Origin: Halichondria panicea | Lineage: Eukaryota > Porifera > Demospongiae > Suberitida > Halichondriidae | DNA: 64,000 bases | Assembly (NCBI RefSeq): GCF_963675165.1 | Contig: NC_087391.1 | Coordinates: forward strand, 3,584,646-3,648,645 | Direction of reading: 5' to 3' | Shown here: positions 31,530 to 45,200 of the stretch, one piece after another | Layout: the number at the start of each line of letters is the position of its first letter | Numbering within the stretch: position 1 is the first letter of the stretch | The notes under the pieces: generated by a model | Told to the model about the DNA's origin: nothing | Seen by the model: the letters and a program-made list of their open reading frames with translations, nothing else | Database searches by the model: none | Position numbers and translations under genes: made by a program

Positions 31530-33089
31530 ATGACTAGGTGTAAGTGCAAGCACAGAGTGAGATATTTCTACTCAAAAGGAGCACTCCTTGTTCTTGTGTG
31601 GGTGCTACTGCTAAGTGTAGTGACCTGCTCCCTTATAAACATAATTGGAGCATCTTTATACTCAATGTCAATACAAGTCAACTCATGGCTCACGTTAATT
31701 CCATTTTTTGTAACTTCCATTTTAGCATTTGTCTCAGGATTACTAGCAGATGTCAAATTTGGAAAATACCCTGTCATTAGAGTGGGATTTGTTTTACTGT
31801 TCATTTCAACAGTATTTACATGTTTATGCCTTTTGATACTTGAAACAGTGCCTAAAGCCGAAGACTATATTGTTTTGAGTTCATTTGTCGCTATTACAAT
31901 TTTGGCCATAATTGGAATTACACTGTGCATAGTTAATATCCTTCAATTGGGATTGGACCAGATGCCTGATGCGTCGTCTTCTAGTATTACAAGTTTCATT
32001 GCATGGTTTGTGTTTTGCGGGTTCTTTGGTTACTGGTTTAGTGATCTGTTAAGAAAAAGGGTTGACAAAGATTGTTTAGAGATGTTTTCGGTATCTGATG
32101 TCAACCTAACATGGAGCTTGCTCACTGTTTTGTGCATGAGTGTAATTCTTATCCTAGACTTCATTCAATCATCAAAGTGGTTAATAATTGAGCCAGCAAA
32201 CGCAATAGAGTCACTAAAAGCAATGCACCGAATTGTCAAGTTTGCAGTGAAGCACAAAACACCTCTCAACCGCAGTGCACTAACTTACTGGGAAGAAGAA
32301 ATTCCCTCCCGATTAGATCTTGGAAAGATTAAGTACGGTGGACCATTCACCACAGAAGAAGTTGAAGATGTCAAAACTACGGCACGCTTAACTCTGGTGA
32401 GCTTTACAATATGGTTTGTACTCTTTGCAACACAACTTGATTCCCATATCAATTCAATTCCTTCAACACTTGTTAATGCTTGCAGTGACGAGATAGTGAT
32501 AAGGTTTACATACGGCAATTCCTGGTGCCTGTTAATAGGGACTTTTGCTTACGAGTTTCTTGTCTATCCTTTAGTCAGAAACAAGATTCCAACTATTCTT
32601 AAGAGAATCGGCATCTCATCTGTTGCGAGTACAATAGTAAGCTTAACATGCCTGAGTTTTGTCATAGCCCAAAATTACATCAGTCAATGGAGCAAGCTAA
32701 TAGCACTCAAATGGACTTCTGCTGTACTAAATTCAGTGATAGACGGCTTAATCAAACAATCCCTACTTACATCAGCCTTGGAGTTTGTGTATGCACAATC
32801 TCCATACAAAATTAGAGGTCTATGTGTTGGCTTCTTCACGGTTCTTATTCTATCAGCAGTCCTAGCAAGTAAAGCTGTTAACGCATTCTATCAAAGTGTG
32901 TTTGTTGCCTTGTCTGTGAAAACTGGGCTATGCACAGTTGCATTTGTTCTTCACTGTATCACTGCCAACTGGTATAAAGGGAGAGTTAGAGATGAAGAAT
33001 ATGCGACACAAAGAGTGGTGGAAGAGGTATATGATCGTTATCTCTCACAATCAGTACGTGGTAAAGTGAAAACACAACTCCAGTGGTAA
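31530..33089 (+). CDS. POT/NPF-like (SLC15-type) major facilitator transporter
   Basis: One exon of 519 residues with about twelve hydrophobic segments. The stretch near residues 70-86 (SGLLADVKFGKYPVIRVG) follows the POT-family signature around GG-x-LAD-x-x-x-GRY-x-x-I. The usual ExxER motif of peptide transporters is not evident in TM1, so substrate specificity may differ. POT members co-transport small peptides or nitrate with protons; here only the fold is supported. The start MTRCKCKH gives a short basic cytosolic N-terminus. Like its divergent neighbour it lacks introns. Confidence 0.75.
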   Translation: MTRCKCKHRVRYFYSKGALLVLVWVLLLSVVTCSLINIIGASLYSMSIQVNSWLTLIPFFVTSILAFVSGLLADVKFGKYPVIRVGFVLLFISTVFTCLCLLILETVPKAEDYIVLSSFVAITILAIIGITLCIVNILQLGLDQMPDASSSSITSFIAWFVFCGFFGYWFSDLLRKRVDKDCLEMFSVSDVNLTWSLLTVLCMSVILILDFIQSSKWLIIEPANAIESLKAMHRIVKFAVKHKTPLNRSALTYWEEEIPSRLDLGKIKYGGPFTTEEVEDVKTTARLTLVSFTIWFVLFATQLDSHINSIPSTLVNACSDEIVIRFTYGNSWCLLIGTFAYEFLVYPLVRNKIPTILKRIGISSVASTIVSLTCLSFVIAQNYISQWSKLIALKWTSAVLNSVIDGLIKQSLLTSALEFVYAQSPYKIRGLCVGFFTVLILSAVLASKAVNAFYQSVFVALSVKTGLCTVAFVLHCITANWYKGRVRDEEYATQRVVEEVYDRYLSQSVRGKVKTQLQW

Positions 33090-33414
33090 AGTAAAAACAC
33101 AACTCTAACTTCACATGATAATACCCTCAGCAACTGAATGTAGTCCCAATATGCACCTCTGATAATAATCATTGCGGGGATGACACGTACAGTGAGTGGG
33201 CAGATATCGTGTTTCAATTTCCAGATTTTGTAGTAACAATAAATCTTGAATTAAAAGATGGTGCACACAAATGTTTATTTGGGGGTCCCTGTTCCAAGGC
33301 TACATATCAATATGGATTCAATTAATGCATGATTGTTACAACAGTGTACTTTCGTTGTAAGGGTATAAAGATTCAAATACGTCACTGTGGCTTTAGTGTA
33401 TAGTTATAGGAAAG

Positions 33415-33815
33415 TTTGGTATGGATTCGTGGATTTGCAAATATATATAATGCTTCGTTCTCGAGTTATGCCTAGTTGTGCTTACTTGGAATGCCATTGC
33501 AGCCTTTTCAGAAGAGTGCGTAGCAAAACTTGTTCATCGAGTGTTGCTACTCTACTTAGTAGTTAGCTCTGCACTAGAACGCTAGCTATTGGTAGCTGCA
33601 AGAGTGAGAAGAGAGTTGCCTGTTGATGCAGCCATTAATTTTAGACTTGAACTTTTGGCATCGATCGTTTTTAACAACAATCATGGATCGATCATTACCC
33701 ACTCAGTTTGCATGCAGCAAAATAATATTCTTCATGATAATTATAATGTGTGTGTAAAAGCTATTAGTAGCTTTATTGTGTAGCTGTGGCACCTCCACCG
33801 AGGCATCAGCCCCAA
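33415..33815 (-). repeat. TGCCTCGGTGGAG element, inverted copy
   Basis: In reverse it matches 48572-49125 and 51412-51915, sharing ATGCCTCGGTGGAG, TAGTTAGCTCTGCACTA (here forward), GATCGATGCCAAAA and CTCGAGAACGAAGCATTAT. Repeated in three places, non-coding. Confidence 0.8.
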
Positions 33816-33955
33816 AGTAATATCACACTTAGCTAGCGATAAGTGTTTTAATGTGTGCACGAGGATGATGCAATAATGTTCTTAGTTACAGTTACGCTGG
33901 AGCATTATTGCATCATCCCAAGTGCACCAGCATTGGCTAGCTAAGTGTGTTATAT
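33811..33955. repeat. Foldback element
   Basis: CACACTTAGCTAGCGATA.. with GGATGATGCAATAATG is mirrored by CATTATTGCATCATCC with ..TGGCTAGCTAAGTGTG, giving a hairpin unit of about 140 bp. Confidence 0.7.
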
Positions 33956-34028
33956 ATAAAAGTTTGCACCAGCAAAAGTTTGATTGCTGATCATGAAGCT
34001 GAAAACCTGTTCAAGCTAGTTTTCAGAT

Positions 34029-34212
34029 TACCGTATAGCGGGTAATTTTCGTGGGGTAAAAATTCGTTTATCTGGAAAACGGTTGGTTTTCGTGAGTCAA
34101 AATTTCGTTTAGTCTCGTTGCCTGCACTGCATTCATACATTCCGGTAAGCCACGCCTACGTTAAAATTTTGTGGAGGTCAGCTTGCCCACGAAAATTACC
34201 CACTATACGGTA
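34029..34212. repeat. TACCGTATAGCGGG MITE
   Basis: The ends TACCGTATAGCGGGTAATTT and ..AAATTACCCACTATACGGTA are inverted repeats. Other copies are at 36853-37001 and 54890-55097, with weaker ones at 44400-44545 and 45104-45285. Confidence 0.85.
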
Positions 34213-34554
34213 TAAAAAAGCTACCTAGCTTCAAGCTGCACTTTTGAGAGGCGGGATGACTTGAATGATGATCATCAAGTCATTAAAGTACTGTCACATG
34301 AGTGGATTTGATGGATGTCATTGGCTGTAGGCCATAATGATCAGAAATAATCCACAGCTAGGCGTATAGTTGCATGATGGGTATATAAGCTGAACACTGT
34401 ATTACTGCTCATGTTACTGTACATGAATCATGTATGAAAGTTTCGAATGAGCCAAATCAGCAGAGAATTTAACACTTCTTTTTTTGCTTGCTGGCAAGAA
34501 TCGTGATGTTATACAAGTACCGGTATAGGTGTTTGTTTGTCTTTGCGAAGAGTT

Positions 34555-34631
34555 ACAGTAGACCTTCGTTAATCTGGCCACCTTTGGAACAAGTGCATTT
34601 TGCCCCACGAAAATTACACACTATACGGTAA
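34555..34631. repeat. Composite of a pogo-like end and a TACCGTA-family end
   Basis: ACAGTAGACCTTCGTTAATC (compare 12856) is followed within 50 bp by GAAAATTACACACTATACGG, the inverted end of the TACCGTA family. Each is a lone end, so this is a remnant or nested junction. Confidence 0.6.
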
Positions 34632-35299
34632 TGACCAATATTGGTGCATTATTAGTACCAATCTTCATCTAAAATACTTCTAGCTCTGTGTAATAATATA
34701 CAATATTTCTTACCATACTAGAGGGCTACACGAAACGTTTTTCTTTTCAGGCTAAGAATTAGACGCTTGCAAAATAAGAATAAAATAACGTACTGAGTCA
34801 AGGAAAACAGCCCAGATCTAGAGGGGTTCTATAATTATACCTGTGATCACCTCTGGGTGGGAGGGCATTCTGACAGCCGTAAGTTTCGTTCTCCAGTAAT
34901 GCAGCAAGACAAATCCTAACATTAGCTGAAACCCGACCTCTCGTCCTAACGGAAGGTCGGGCCACGCCCAACTAGCAATGCCATTACAGTTATTGATGCA
35001 ATTGCAATGCTAGATTTGCAGTCACTGCGAGCCACATGTACCCCTCTTTACATGCAAGCATTATTATACGTAGATGTTTCCTGATTCCATTACCCACACA
35101 GTGCATCCAGTCAAGAGAGTAGAATATACCACAAATGTGTGAGTGGTTGTGCTTAAATGTATCTCAAGATTGGAACATTTCTAAGAAATTGTGCTGATAC
35201 CATTGTGTAGGTGAATGAATAAGCTACAACATTAATCAAAAACTTTTCCCAAAAGCTGTTATTGTGGGAAATCCATTTACTAGTAGGTGAAAACGAGAG

Positions 35300-35866
35300 T
35301 AGCCTCGAATCCATGCCGATTAAAATACGGCCTGGTATCTATTGCATGTGTAATTAATCATAGGCGTGACCTGTCCACGCCCGTGTACTATCTACTGCGC
35401 ACGAAGCTTTATAGCTAGCTAGCTAGCAAGCTGTGGCCCTCTACGGTGTTGTCGAGAAGGCTTGCATACTAGTCTGAAGCCAGAAGAGGCTCTCATCTAT
35501 CTATGATGGTTGGATGGTCGTGATGTTTTGAACTTGGTTTCTGTACAGACTATGGCAAGCCTTTGACTTATGTGCTTCCAACTGCAACCATAGGTCCATC
35601 GTAGAGGTAGATGAGAGCCTCTTCTGGCTTCAGAATAGTGTGCAAGCCTTCTCGACAACGCAATAGAGAGTATAAGCCACAGTTTCACAGGAGACAAGTA
35701 TTTGTGAAAGAAACTAGTAAACAAACTAGTTTACGGTATAATTTTACAAAGGTTTACTAAAGTATAACGAATTCCCCAGATTCTGGGGAACTTAGTTTGC
35801 GCATGTGTACTATCACCCATGCAATAGATACCAGGCCGTATTTTAATCGGCCTGATCTCGAGGCTA
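35300..35866. repeat. TIR element with internal foldback
   Basis: The outer ends TAGCCTCGA..GCCGATTAAAATACGGCC..GGTATCTATTGCATG are mirrored at 35816-35866. Inside, AAGCCAGAAGAGGCTCTCAT (from 35478) is mirrored by ATGAGAGCCTCTTCTGGCTT near 35610-35630, and GTTGTCGAGAAGGCTTGCA by TGCAAGCCTTCTCGACAAC. Confidence 0.85.
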
Positions 35867-36291
35867 AAACAAGGGTGATCGTGAAAAAAATGTGTAACAT
35901 CAATTATCTCTGGAACTATATGGACAAATTTTTCTTATCAAAGTTATTCAAGCTTTCTCCCTAACCGATTACCCACTATAATTTATATAACAATATTAAT
36001 CACCACAAACCCCACCACCTTATGCAAACATTTTTGGAAGCTCATTCATTCACCTACACAATGGTATCAGCAGATGTTCTTAGCCAATCACAAACATTTG
36101 TGGTATTCTACTCTTAGACTGGATGCACTGTACATCTTTACAAAAAACCACACCTCCAACTCCAATAGTAATTTTAGTTCTTTAGTAATTATGGCATGGA
36201 TTAACAATTAGTTAAGAACAAAATAATCATTCCCAAGGAAGCAAATAGAATTATCAAAAAAATGTACTTCATGAATCATTAATAGTCCCAC

Positions 36292-39200
36292 TTAGACAGA
36301 TGTACTGGATTCGTCCAGGTTTTGATCAGTGTTAATTTCTTTCACAGGTTGTTTCTGTTTTGTAGTTGATTCTCTTCTTACCTTGCTCTTTTTGGCAGAT
36401 ATTTTTCCTACGTCTTCCTCAGTACATGCTTGTTCAACGATAACTAGTAGTGTCTTTGGTATAACAGCTCGCTACAATGGAGTAGAAAGTAATTTGTTAA
36501 CACATATATAGCACAAGTACAGCTAGCCTCTTACACAGGCTTTGACAAAAGTGCACTCTGGGCGACCTAACAATAATTAGGAGCAAAATTGGGGGTGTAG
36601 ATGAGGCTAAAATACAGCATACTGAAGAGATTCTAGGTTAAGGCCACTACACTGAACACTTACCTGGTGTGGCGTTAGATTTTGCACATATGATACCATT
36701 GGATCTCTTAAACCAGGACTCATCTGTGGAACAGAACAAAATAAATAGAGTTGCTATCCGTAGAGATTAAACAAGAAGTAATAATTATTATGCATCATCA
36801 ACTACAGTTGTTGCATAATTATAGTTGTCATAAAATTATATATGCATGTACATACCGTATATAGTGGGATATTTTCGTATGGTGGAAATTTTCGTATTTC
36901 GTATATTGTAGAGCATTATTATCATACGAAAATTAAAACTTTATTTAATTGGGCAGTTTACACGAAATTTACACCAACAAAAAATTACCCGCTATACGGT
37001 AATTAACTCGAGGCGCACCGCGGCGCCATGGATTATGGTTTGTCTGTTTGTGATTTCTGAGCCTCACTAGGATGCCGTAGCGCTGCGTTTACAGCATGGA
37101 TAGCCTCCACACAACGTTATAATAGTGACAGATTTTTATGTTAAGGATATGAATTTTTTTGTGAAACTAAATGCCTTGATTGAAGTTTGAAGAACATAAT
37201 AACTTGGTTTATTATTCTGTATGAGTATCATCTCCAAAATATCTTCCAGTGAAAGCTCGCTCAAGTTAACAAACTAGTAGTAACATTTCTAGCTCTGTGT
37301 TCTTGCTCTTATACGATGCTTCTTACTATTCTGGAGGGCAGCTCAGTAGCCATATCTCTTCGAGCCGCCCTGCATAATCATAGTGAAGCTACAGTAAAAA
37401 CTTGTACTGGAAAGCTTAGGTACCTATCCAGTAAAAGTGTCTACTTGCGCCATGAAATGACTGCTGCGTTTCCTGCTCATGATCACTTAGATCTATCTCA
37501 TGAATAATTAATGAGCAAACGGCTTACCGTAACCGTAAGGTTTGTTGTCGTATAAAAGCAAGTTAGAAGCTTAAATTGCACGATGGCTGCATGGCCTAGC
37601 TACACGTGGCCTTTATTCGAGGTACTTATTATTGCGGTACAGGCTCGGTTCAGCTCTAGTAATTAGCCGCTGATTGATCCGCCAATGTACAATGTTATTG
37701 CTGTTGTTCACTTAAAGCTGATTGAACACACAGCAATAACATTGCATGTGGGAGGATAATTAGCGTTCAATCCAGAGGCTAATTGCAAGAGCTAAACCGC
37801 GCTGGTAGAGTACGGTAATTATACCCAACCACTGTTAACCTGTGCTGCTCACCTCAAGCACATTCTCCAGCTGGTGTTGTGGGAGCTGAAGCATTACTTG
37901 AAATGAGAGAGGTTTGGTGACCTGTGCAAAATAGTAGCCACCTGTACTACATTTGTAATTTCATAGGCTCCTATAATTATACATGTAAACTATGCACTTT
38001 TAGCACCATAAACACACTGTGGGGTGAACAACAACAAATGTACCAGTACATGTATGTTCTTGTATCAAGAGCATTCTTAATGCAAGCGCGTTGATAGCAA
38101 ACCTCACACCATAACGTTTGGATTCTCACGAGCTAGGCAAAACAATTATAATATTAATTTATTTACCTCACAACATTTGACAAATCCTTGCCACACCTTA
38201 GGCTGCTTCCATACCTGAAGGTAAGAAACATTGCTACATAACACCTACATTACAGTGTACCTAATCCAAATTCTTCATGGTTTGATTACGTGTACAATAC
38301 TAGTCACCTGTTTGCTGATGAGCTTCGCTAAAATAGTTATGACAAAGTTGATCAATTTGGGACATATCCCTAAACTCTGCAGCACCTGCAATCACCAAAA
38401 TCATGTTTCAGAACAAATAAAAAAATTGGTTAAATCCGACCAAATCAACAATGTCTCAATGGAGCGTGGATAGGGTGAGGAAAACCTTTTTTCTTATTTC
38501 TACAAGTATACTTTTTGTAGGGTATGGAGTTGTACATTCACACAAACAACGTACAACGTACTGTTCTCATGAAGAGAGTGGGTATGGGAGTTTGTTCCAA
38601 CAACTGCTGAAGGACAACTGCTAACACCTCCTGTGTGTACACTGACTTTTCTTGAAAGCAGAAATTTGTAGCTGCATGATTATAATGTACAGCAATCAAC
38701 ATTCACAAGGACATGAAACTGTACGAATTAAACGCAGTAAAAGTTGTACCTTTTACAGTAGCCTTCATTAAAGTGTCGTCACTCGAGCAATCAATGTTGT
38801 GTAGAGCAATAAGTAACTCAGAGGGTGAGATAGGACTAATGCTGTGACCCTGGTCTCCTGTGAATTTTTCGCAACGAGTTACTAAACATTTAATGTTCAA
38901 ATAGTGTAGAAATTTACCTTTGAAAGAAACCAAGAGACGCTCAAAGATGTTTTTCACTAAACCCGGACTCAACTTGATAAATTTTGGAAGGGCAGCTATC
39001 ACCTCTTGCTGTTAATCAAAACAAAAACATAAGCTTCATAGTACAGATCTAATAAATATTCACCTTCTTTAGACCATGCAGTACAGGTATGAGGAAACGA
39101 ACATCTGAAGAATTTCTTTGGTACAGCTCCCTCACTCTCTGCACCAGTTCAGCGGATGGAGGAGCTGGAATACAGAATGAATAAATGTAAATTTGCAATA

Positions 39201-42200
39201 ACAATGAACAATCCATTTCAGAGCAACATGTTATGGAAGAGGAGCTTAATGAAACAGAATTCTAAAATAATGGCTAGAGATGATCTTCAATTTTCAAGGA
39301 AATTTAGTGTTGTTATGACATTGTGCATTTCCTGCCGTCTGCAAAGAGGTCAGAGATCACATCTGGTAGTGTACATGCATGCAGCTTTGCAGCTCTTTTC
39401 TCACTCTTGTAGCTAACAAAAAGCTAGCACTTTAATGCAAGTCTATTTCATAAGAACGTTTGTGCGAACAGATGATACTACGAAAGATTTTGAAGAGACT
39501 GGAACAGCCTTCCCTGTAGCCATAACTTGAGAAAGAAGCTTTAGTTGCAAATCCACGAATCAAAATCCAAGAGAGCGTGGCTAGAAGCCTATATAGAAGC
39601 TGTTAGTTTTCGTCGCATTACAAACCGTTGAGCAGTTACAGCTGGAATAGACACACGGTCAGCTTTACCGTATCCCTCGTGCGGCTACGCCTCGAGGCAT
39701 AATAATCTATTTGTTTACACTGTCCTGAACGCTATCTTTCTATTCTGCAAAACATAATGACTGTTTAGTTACACGTTTGCTTTGACTTGTTGTCGGTGCT
39801 TGGATATACACATGTTATAACGTTAGGTTGAGTGCTTACAACAGTCTGTGAGTATGTGAAGCATCCTCATAATAAGGGTCTCTCCACCAGGGGGGCATTT
39901 CTCCACCAGCTGCAAAAGCTCAGGTGAGTCCATACCAATCAGAGACAACTGCAAGAAGAGACACACTGGTATACACACCTTATCATAAATACGTACGGTA
40001 ATCCACGAATTAAAATCCTAGAAAACGTGACTAGAAGCCTATAGAAAAGCTGTTACTTGCTACAATACGTGCTGTAGAGCCAAATTTTCGGGGATCAAAT
40101 ATTTCGCTGATTGCTCAAAAAAGATTATATTTTTGAGGATAAAGGTTCTAATTACATAATTGCAAACTTTTGTGGTCCAAGGTCATCTGCAAAAATTGCG
40201 GAAATTATGCACCTCAAAATTTGGCGCTATAGATTGCATGTCTGACATACGTATTGTGTTACTGAGCAATATTGTGCACCTCCTATAATACAGACAAACA
40301 CTGCAATACTTACCGGCTGGTCAAGGTGGCTATGGATAATCTTTTTCACTGTGGCTGTAGTACTGGTGTACACAATTGCCAAACTAGTAGGGAAATGCGA
40401 ATTGACACAGCCCAACTATTATCATACACTCACTCTTTGAGTAGCTTGTGATTGAGAGGCAACAAAGACAGAAACAGATTCATGCATATCCTCACAGTGT
40501 CCTCACTCCAGTCAGTTGCAGCGTAGCCTATAGGCACAGTTCAACTAAGTGATACGTGGTTACAGTTACTGCAAGACTATTTCATACAGTGCTAGACCCT
40601 GCAAATGATATTGGTTCTGGCTTTTATCATTTCTGAGGCTGAGGCTGCCCTCTACTATACTCCTCAAATTACACGTACTAAAGAAAAAATATTAGAGAGA
40701 AGCCACAAAATATTGGGAAGACAATGCACTCATTACCAATGTCATCCAAGTTGTTCTCCTCTAAAAAAGTGGGGTGGTCACTGAGTAGAAACTGAAGCTG
40801 GTGAAGGGCATACCTCTATAAGGATTAAATATGTACGTCACAGTCAGAACAGTACAAGCTAACACATACACTTTTTAGGGATTGGACAATCAAAATAATT
40901 TGCGTAAGCAGTTGGTCTCACCTCAATCTTCATGGAAAGCTCTGGCTTGGAGTACAACTTCTTCACAAAGTGTAGAGTTTGAGCCCTTACCTAAATTGGA
41001 TAAGTAAAATTTGAACACAAAGGTTTACCGGCAATGTACAATGTACTTTTCTATTATGCTTCTACGGTTATAGAGAAAGTTGAAAGGTAAATTTTTACGA
41101 CCGTTATATAAATACGAAACTCACAAACTCACAAGTTCAATATCACTGTTTGTGACCTCCAACAGAGCCTCTAAGAAGTCATTAGCGCCCCCTGGCCCCT
41201 GAGGGCGTTTCATTACCAACTCCTTCAGTGTGGACACACCTAGGAATGCTCGTTCCTACAAGCAGTACAGCCAACGAAAATTGAATTGTGGTCCTCTCAC
41301 GGTACAAAGTGAAATAAACACATACTGAAATTGACACACTAAAACGTGTATACAGTGTACATGGTTTTTAGAAGAGCCAAGCTTAGTAACAAACCTCATC
41401 CCTGCAGTACGACTTGATGATATCAAGAGCATTTTTTGTAATTTTAGGTGCCTCCAACACCAATCTTGTGAACAGCCTTTGGAAAAACGTTTTAAAAAAT
41501 TGAATAAGTTTTCCACGTTTTGCAGTACGGCTACAATTCTTACACACCTGTCTTTTGGACCTAGCTTTTCCTTAGCTCCCAGCAGCAGTCCAGTGAAACA
41601 CACATCATACTGGAAGTTGTTCTGAGCACTACTTACGTATCCCTCAGATATGCTGTACTCTGTGAAAAGCCAGGCTATAGCCAGGTCCATGTTGGTGCGT
41701 AGATCATCCAGAATAAACTCCAACAGGGCTGAGGGTGTCAGATTCAAGTGATACATTGTTCTTGATCAAAATAATATCTATGAAATTTGACTTATTACAC
41801 AATATTAATATTGTATGTATCCCTAATCCTGGAACAGTTAGTTTGCAATTGCATATCATTATACATAAAAAACCGCATACTTGTGTTGAACTCTTGACCA
41901 AACTGACTGACTAAGCTGATGATTAACTTTATTCGAGCCTGCAGTGTACAAAGGATATCAGCTTATGTTTGCTGATCGAGGAGGTAATCATAACACTACA
42001 AACCTGACTTGCAGCACCATGGGTAGGAACATCTGTATGAAGAGAATAACACTTACTATATAAAGAGGAAATTCTAACACTTCAACCACTCAATATGGCT
42101 GCCACGTGCAGAGATTATAGTATTAGATAGGGTCAAATGCACTGAGGCTACTATTTGAGAGCGGCTTCTGGTATGTATGAAAAGTAGCACTTACTTTCAG

Positions 42201-45200
42201 CCTCTAGGATCCTTTTGAACGTTGCAATAGACATTTCTTTGTTTAGACTGAGTGAGAGAGGCTTTACTACAGTTGACAGGTCAAACATTCGAATCCGTTT
42301 CAGTTTCTGTTTAGTAAGCAAAAACATAATGTTGGTGCTTGAGGAACTTTACACGTGATGAAGGCATGCAGGAATAATAAATTATAAGCACATAGTATTC
42401 AACTTAGGTTCTTTTCTTAGTATTTGCATGCACAGTTGACTGACCTGAGGGGCTACTGTTGTTGACTGTGTGAGGAAATAAAAAGAGATCATAGTGAAAT
42501 AATTATCATGAAGATCATAGTGTATTTATAAAATACAGTACACCAGGAGTTCACTCATGAGTGCACTGAATACTCACTCACCTTTCTCTTCTCTTTTTTC
42601 ACAGGCTGCTTTGCAACAACTGTAATGTAAAAAATTTGTCTGGATGTTTAACAACAATTTCCCAAATGTACATGCATCAAACGACTTGAGAAGAAGTACA
42701 TGCATGACATGACTTACAGTGTACACTACCATTCATTGTACACACAGTTTCCAAGTGGGCATAAGTTTACCTTCCGCTTTTGGCTTAGAAGGAATTGTCA
42801 CCAACTGTACACAGAAACAAAAACAAATAACGTTAGAGAAGCAAGCATACATGTATGCATACTCTACCCAACATGATCACTATAAGAGATTGGCATAATT
42901 ATTATACTCACATTTGATAATGGATCGAGTCCTAATGGTCTGTTTGCATCCATACCAAAGAATGCAGTGTATGCCAGTGGAAACATGGGGTCCGTCACAT
43001 TCGGCATGCCCAGTAGGTTGCCAAGGTACTTCAGCTCTGCCATGCTGGTCTCGAAATCAGGCTGCAGGTAAGAAATTTTGAGCAATAAATCCGGTGTTTC
43101 GAATAGGCTTTATGCCACCAGATTTCTGGCTACATTGTAGTGGTATCTCTCCAGATTTCATACAGGTTTACTATGCAGGGGAAATGGACTGGGGGTTAAT
43201 GAAGAAACAAAGTGTGTACAGCTAAACCTGGGGCATCTAATTGAGGGTATACTATGGTACCATAAGGTGACAATTTACAGGTCAAATTTTCTGCGATTTC
43301 ACTGTTTACCTAACCGCCACAAACTCGGACTCCCTGTATGTACATACAGAGATCGTTTAGTCTTGTCACAGTGTACACTCATTGCACTCACTTTTTTGTC
43401 TTCGTCCACAGACTTGTCTCCTTCAACACTTTCCCGTGTTTTCCTACGTTTTCTCTGTCCCTCCCCCTCCTCTCCACGGTGCTTACGAGGGTCTCGTGGT
43501 CCAGAACTACGGAGCGGAGAAGGACTCCGAGAATGCTGTATACAGAACAAACATAGTTGGTACCTCTACAGCACATGCACATCTACAACTCATAAATGTT
43601 TACTGTACAATGAACATCATCCACTTGAATACAAAGTTACAGCAATTCACACTTGAATGGTGTACAAAATTACATGCACTGATCAAGTGAGCAATGTAGT
43701 ACATACTATACACTTACCTGTCTCTGTTGTGGTTTAATGCCTTTGGCCTCAGCACCTATTCCTAAACCAGCAGAGGTCATTTGAGATGCCAGCAATCTGG
43801 CTAGGTGGGTCACCTGCACCATACAGATGGGTTAGAGGCACACTTTCGTGCACTAAGATCAATAGACTCGGTGTAGAGAAGCAAATGTTTCAAGCTGGTA
43901 ATATCATTCACTACGAGGTGTATGGCTATATACATGTAATTATAATGAGTGATTACATATTTCAATGTACATGTATACGTAGAGTTTTGTAAAGGCCACC
44001 AAACAAAATACAAACATAAATACACGTGTCACACACAATACACACTCTGTGAACGTTCTATTACATGTATGGGACACACCTGAGCATTAGTTCCTGCTGC
44101 AGCAATGGGTGTGAAAGAGCTAAGAAATGACTTGGGCAGTCTAAAGGGGAGAGACTTCATGTTGGTCATCACTAGCTCGGTAACTGCCTCAGGGGAGAGC
44201 AATGGCCTCAGGTCTGCATGGGTACAATAAATATGTAGTACACGTGTTAACAGTTGTTTGAGGTTTCAAAACGAAAACGATACATGTATGAATGAAATTC
44301 GCCAACAAGTTATGTCGGTTACTCAAGGAGTCGTCCAGGTAAAAATTTACACCTAGCTACTGTACTAACGATAAACCAATTGGCAATTACACACAGAAGT
44401 TGTAGAGCATCAACGAAAATTAAAACTACGAAATTATTTACGGCAATAGGTTTAACGTCACTATCCTGAGCTGTACAAATATTAAAAATACGAATAAGTC
44501 AGTTCAAAAATTTGCACCAACAAAAATTACCCGCTATATATATTCAATGCATATACACATTGTACATGTATACTAAATTATATATGAACACACCTGCTGC
44601 TGTCATGTCAATGGCCTCCATGAGAGCAGTCCCCTTGTCAGGTGCCGCCGGGCTGATACTAAGAGGTTCCACACCACCACGTTCCTGACCCTGGAATAGT
44701 AGGGACACATGGATTTGGTAGTGTCAAATCTTACACTGTGTTGCAAGTTACAAAACAAAGCCATGGCAGGATAGTTATAATTATGTGCAATGTATGTTGC
44801 TAAAAGTATAGTCACTGACACAACAGGTGTGTGTGACTAACCCACCCTTGTGGACAGTCTCTGTCTCTTGGCACTAGGAACATCATCTACCGTTTTTACT
44901 GACGACGCTCTATATAGGCAGAGTATTTATATTTTATTACAATGTGAAGTAATGGTTACATGAAGCTAGTACAGTGAATAAAAGTGTAATTACCACTGTA
45001 ATGTATTCACCTGGCTCGTTTCAGTCTTTCAGATGACATTTTGGGAGCGATTTTTGTTATCTACAAATTAGACACAAGATGTCACAGTGTGTACGTATAT
45101 ATATACCGTATAGCGCAACATTTTCGTGGGGCTTAATTTTCACTGTTTTCGTGGGTTAGTAATCCTCCACAAAAATGAATACGGACACAACGTCATTTGA

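Larger units (their letters stand above)
33090..36291. other. 3.2-kb repeat-rich intergenic region
   Basis: The stretch contains no supported gene. It holds at least five short elements, listed separately, and a fragment (34951-34975) sharing GGAAGGT.GGGCCACGCCCAA with 49512-49536. Confidence 0.6.
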
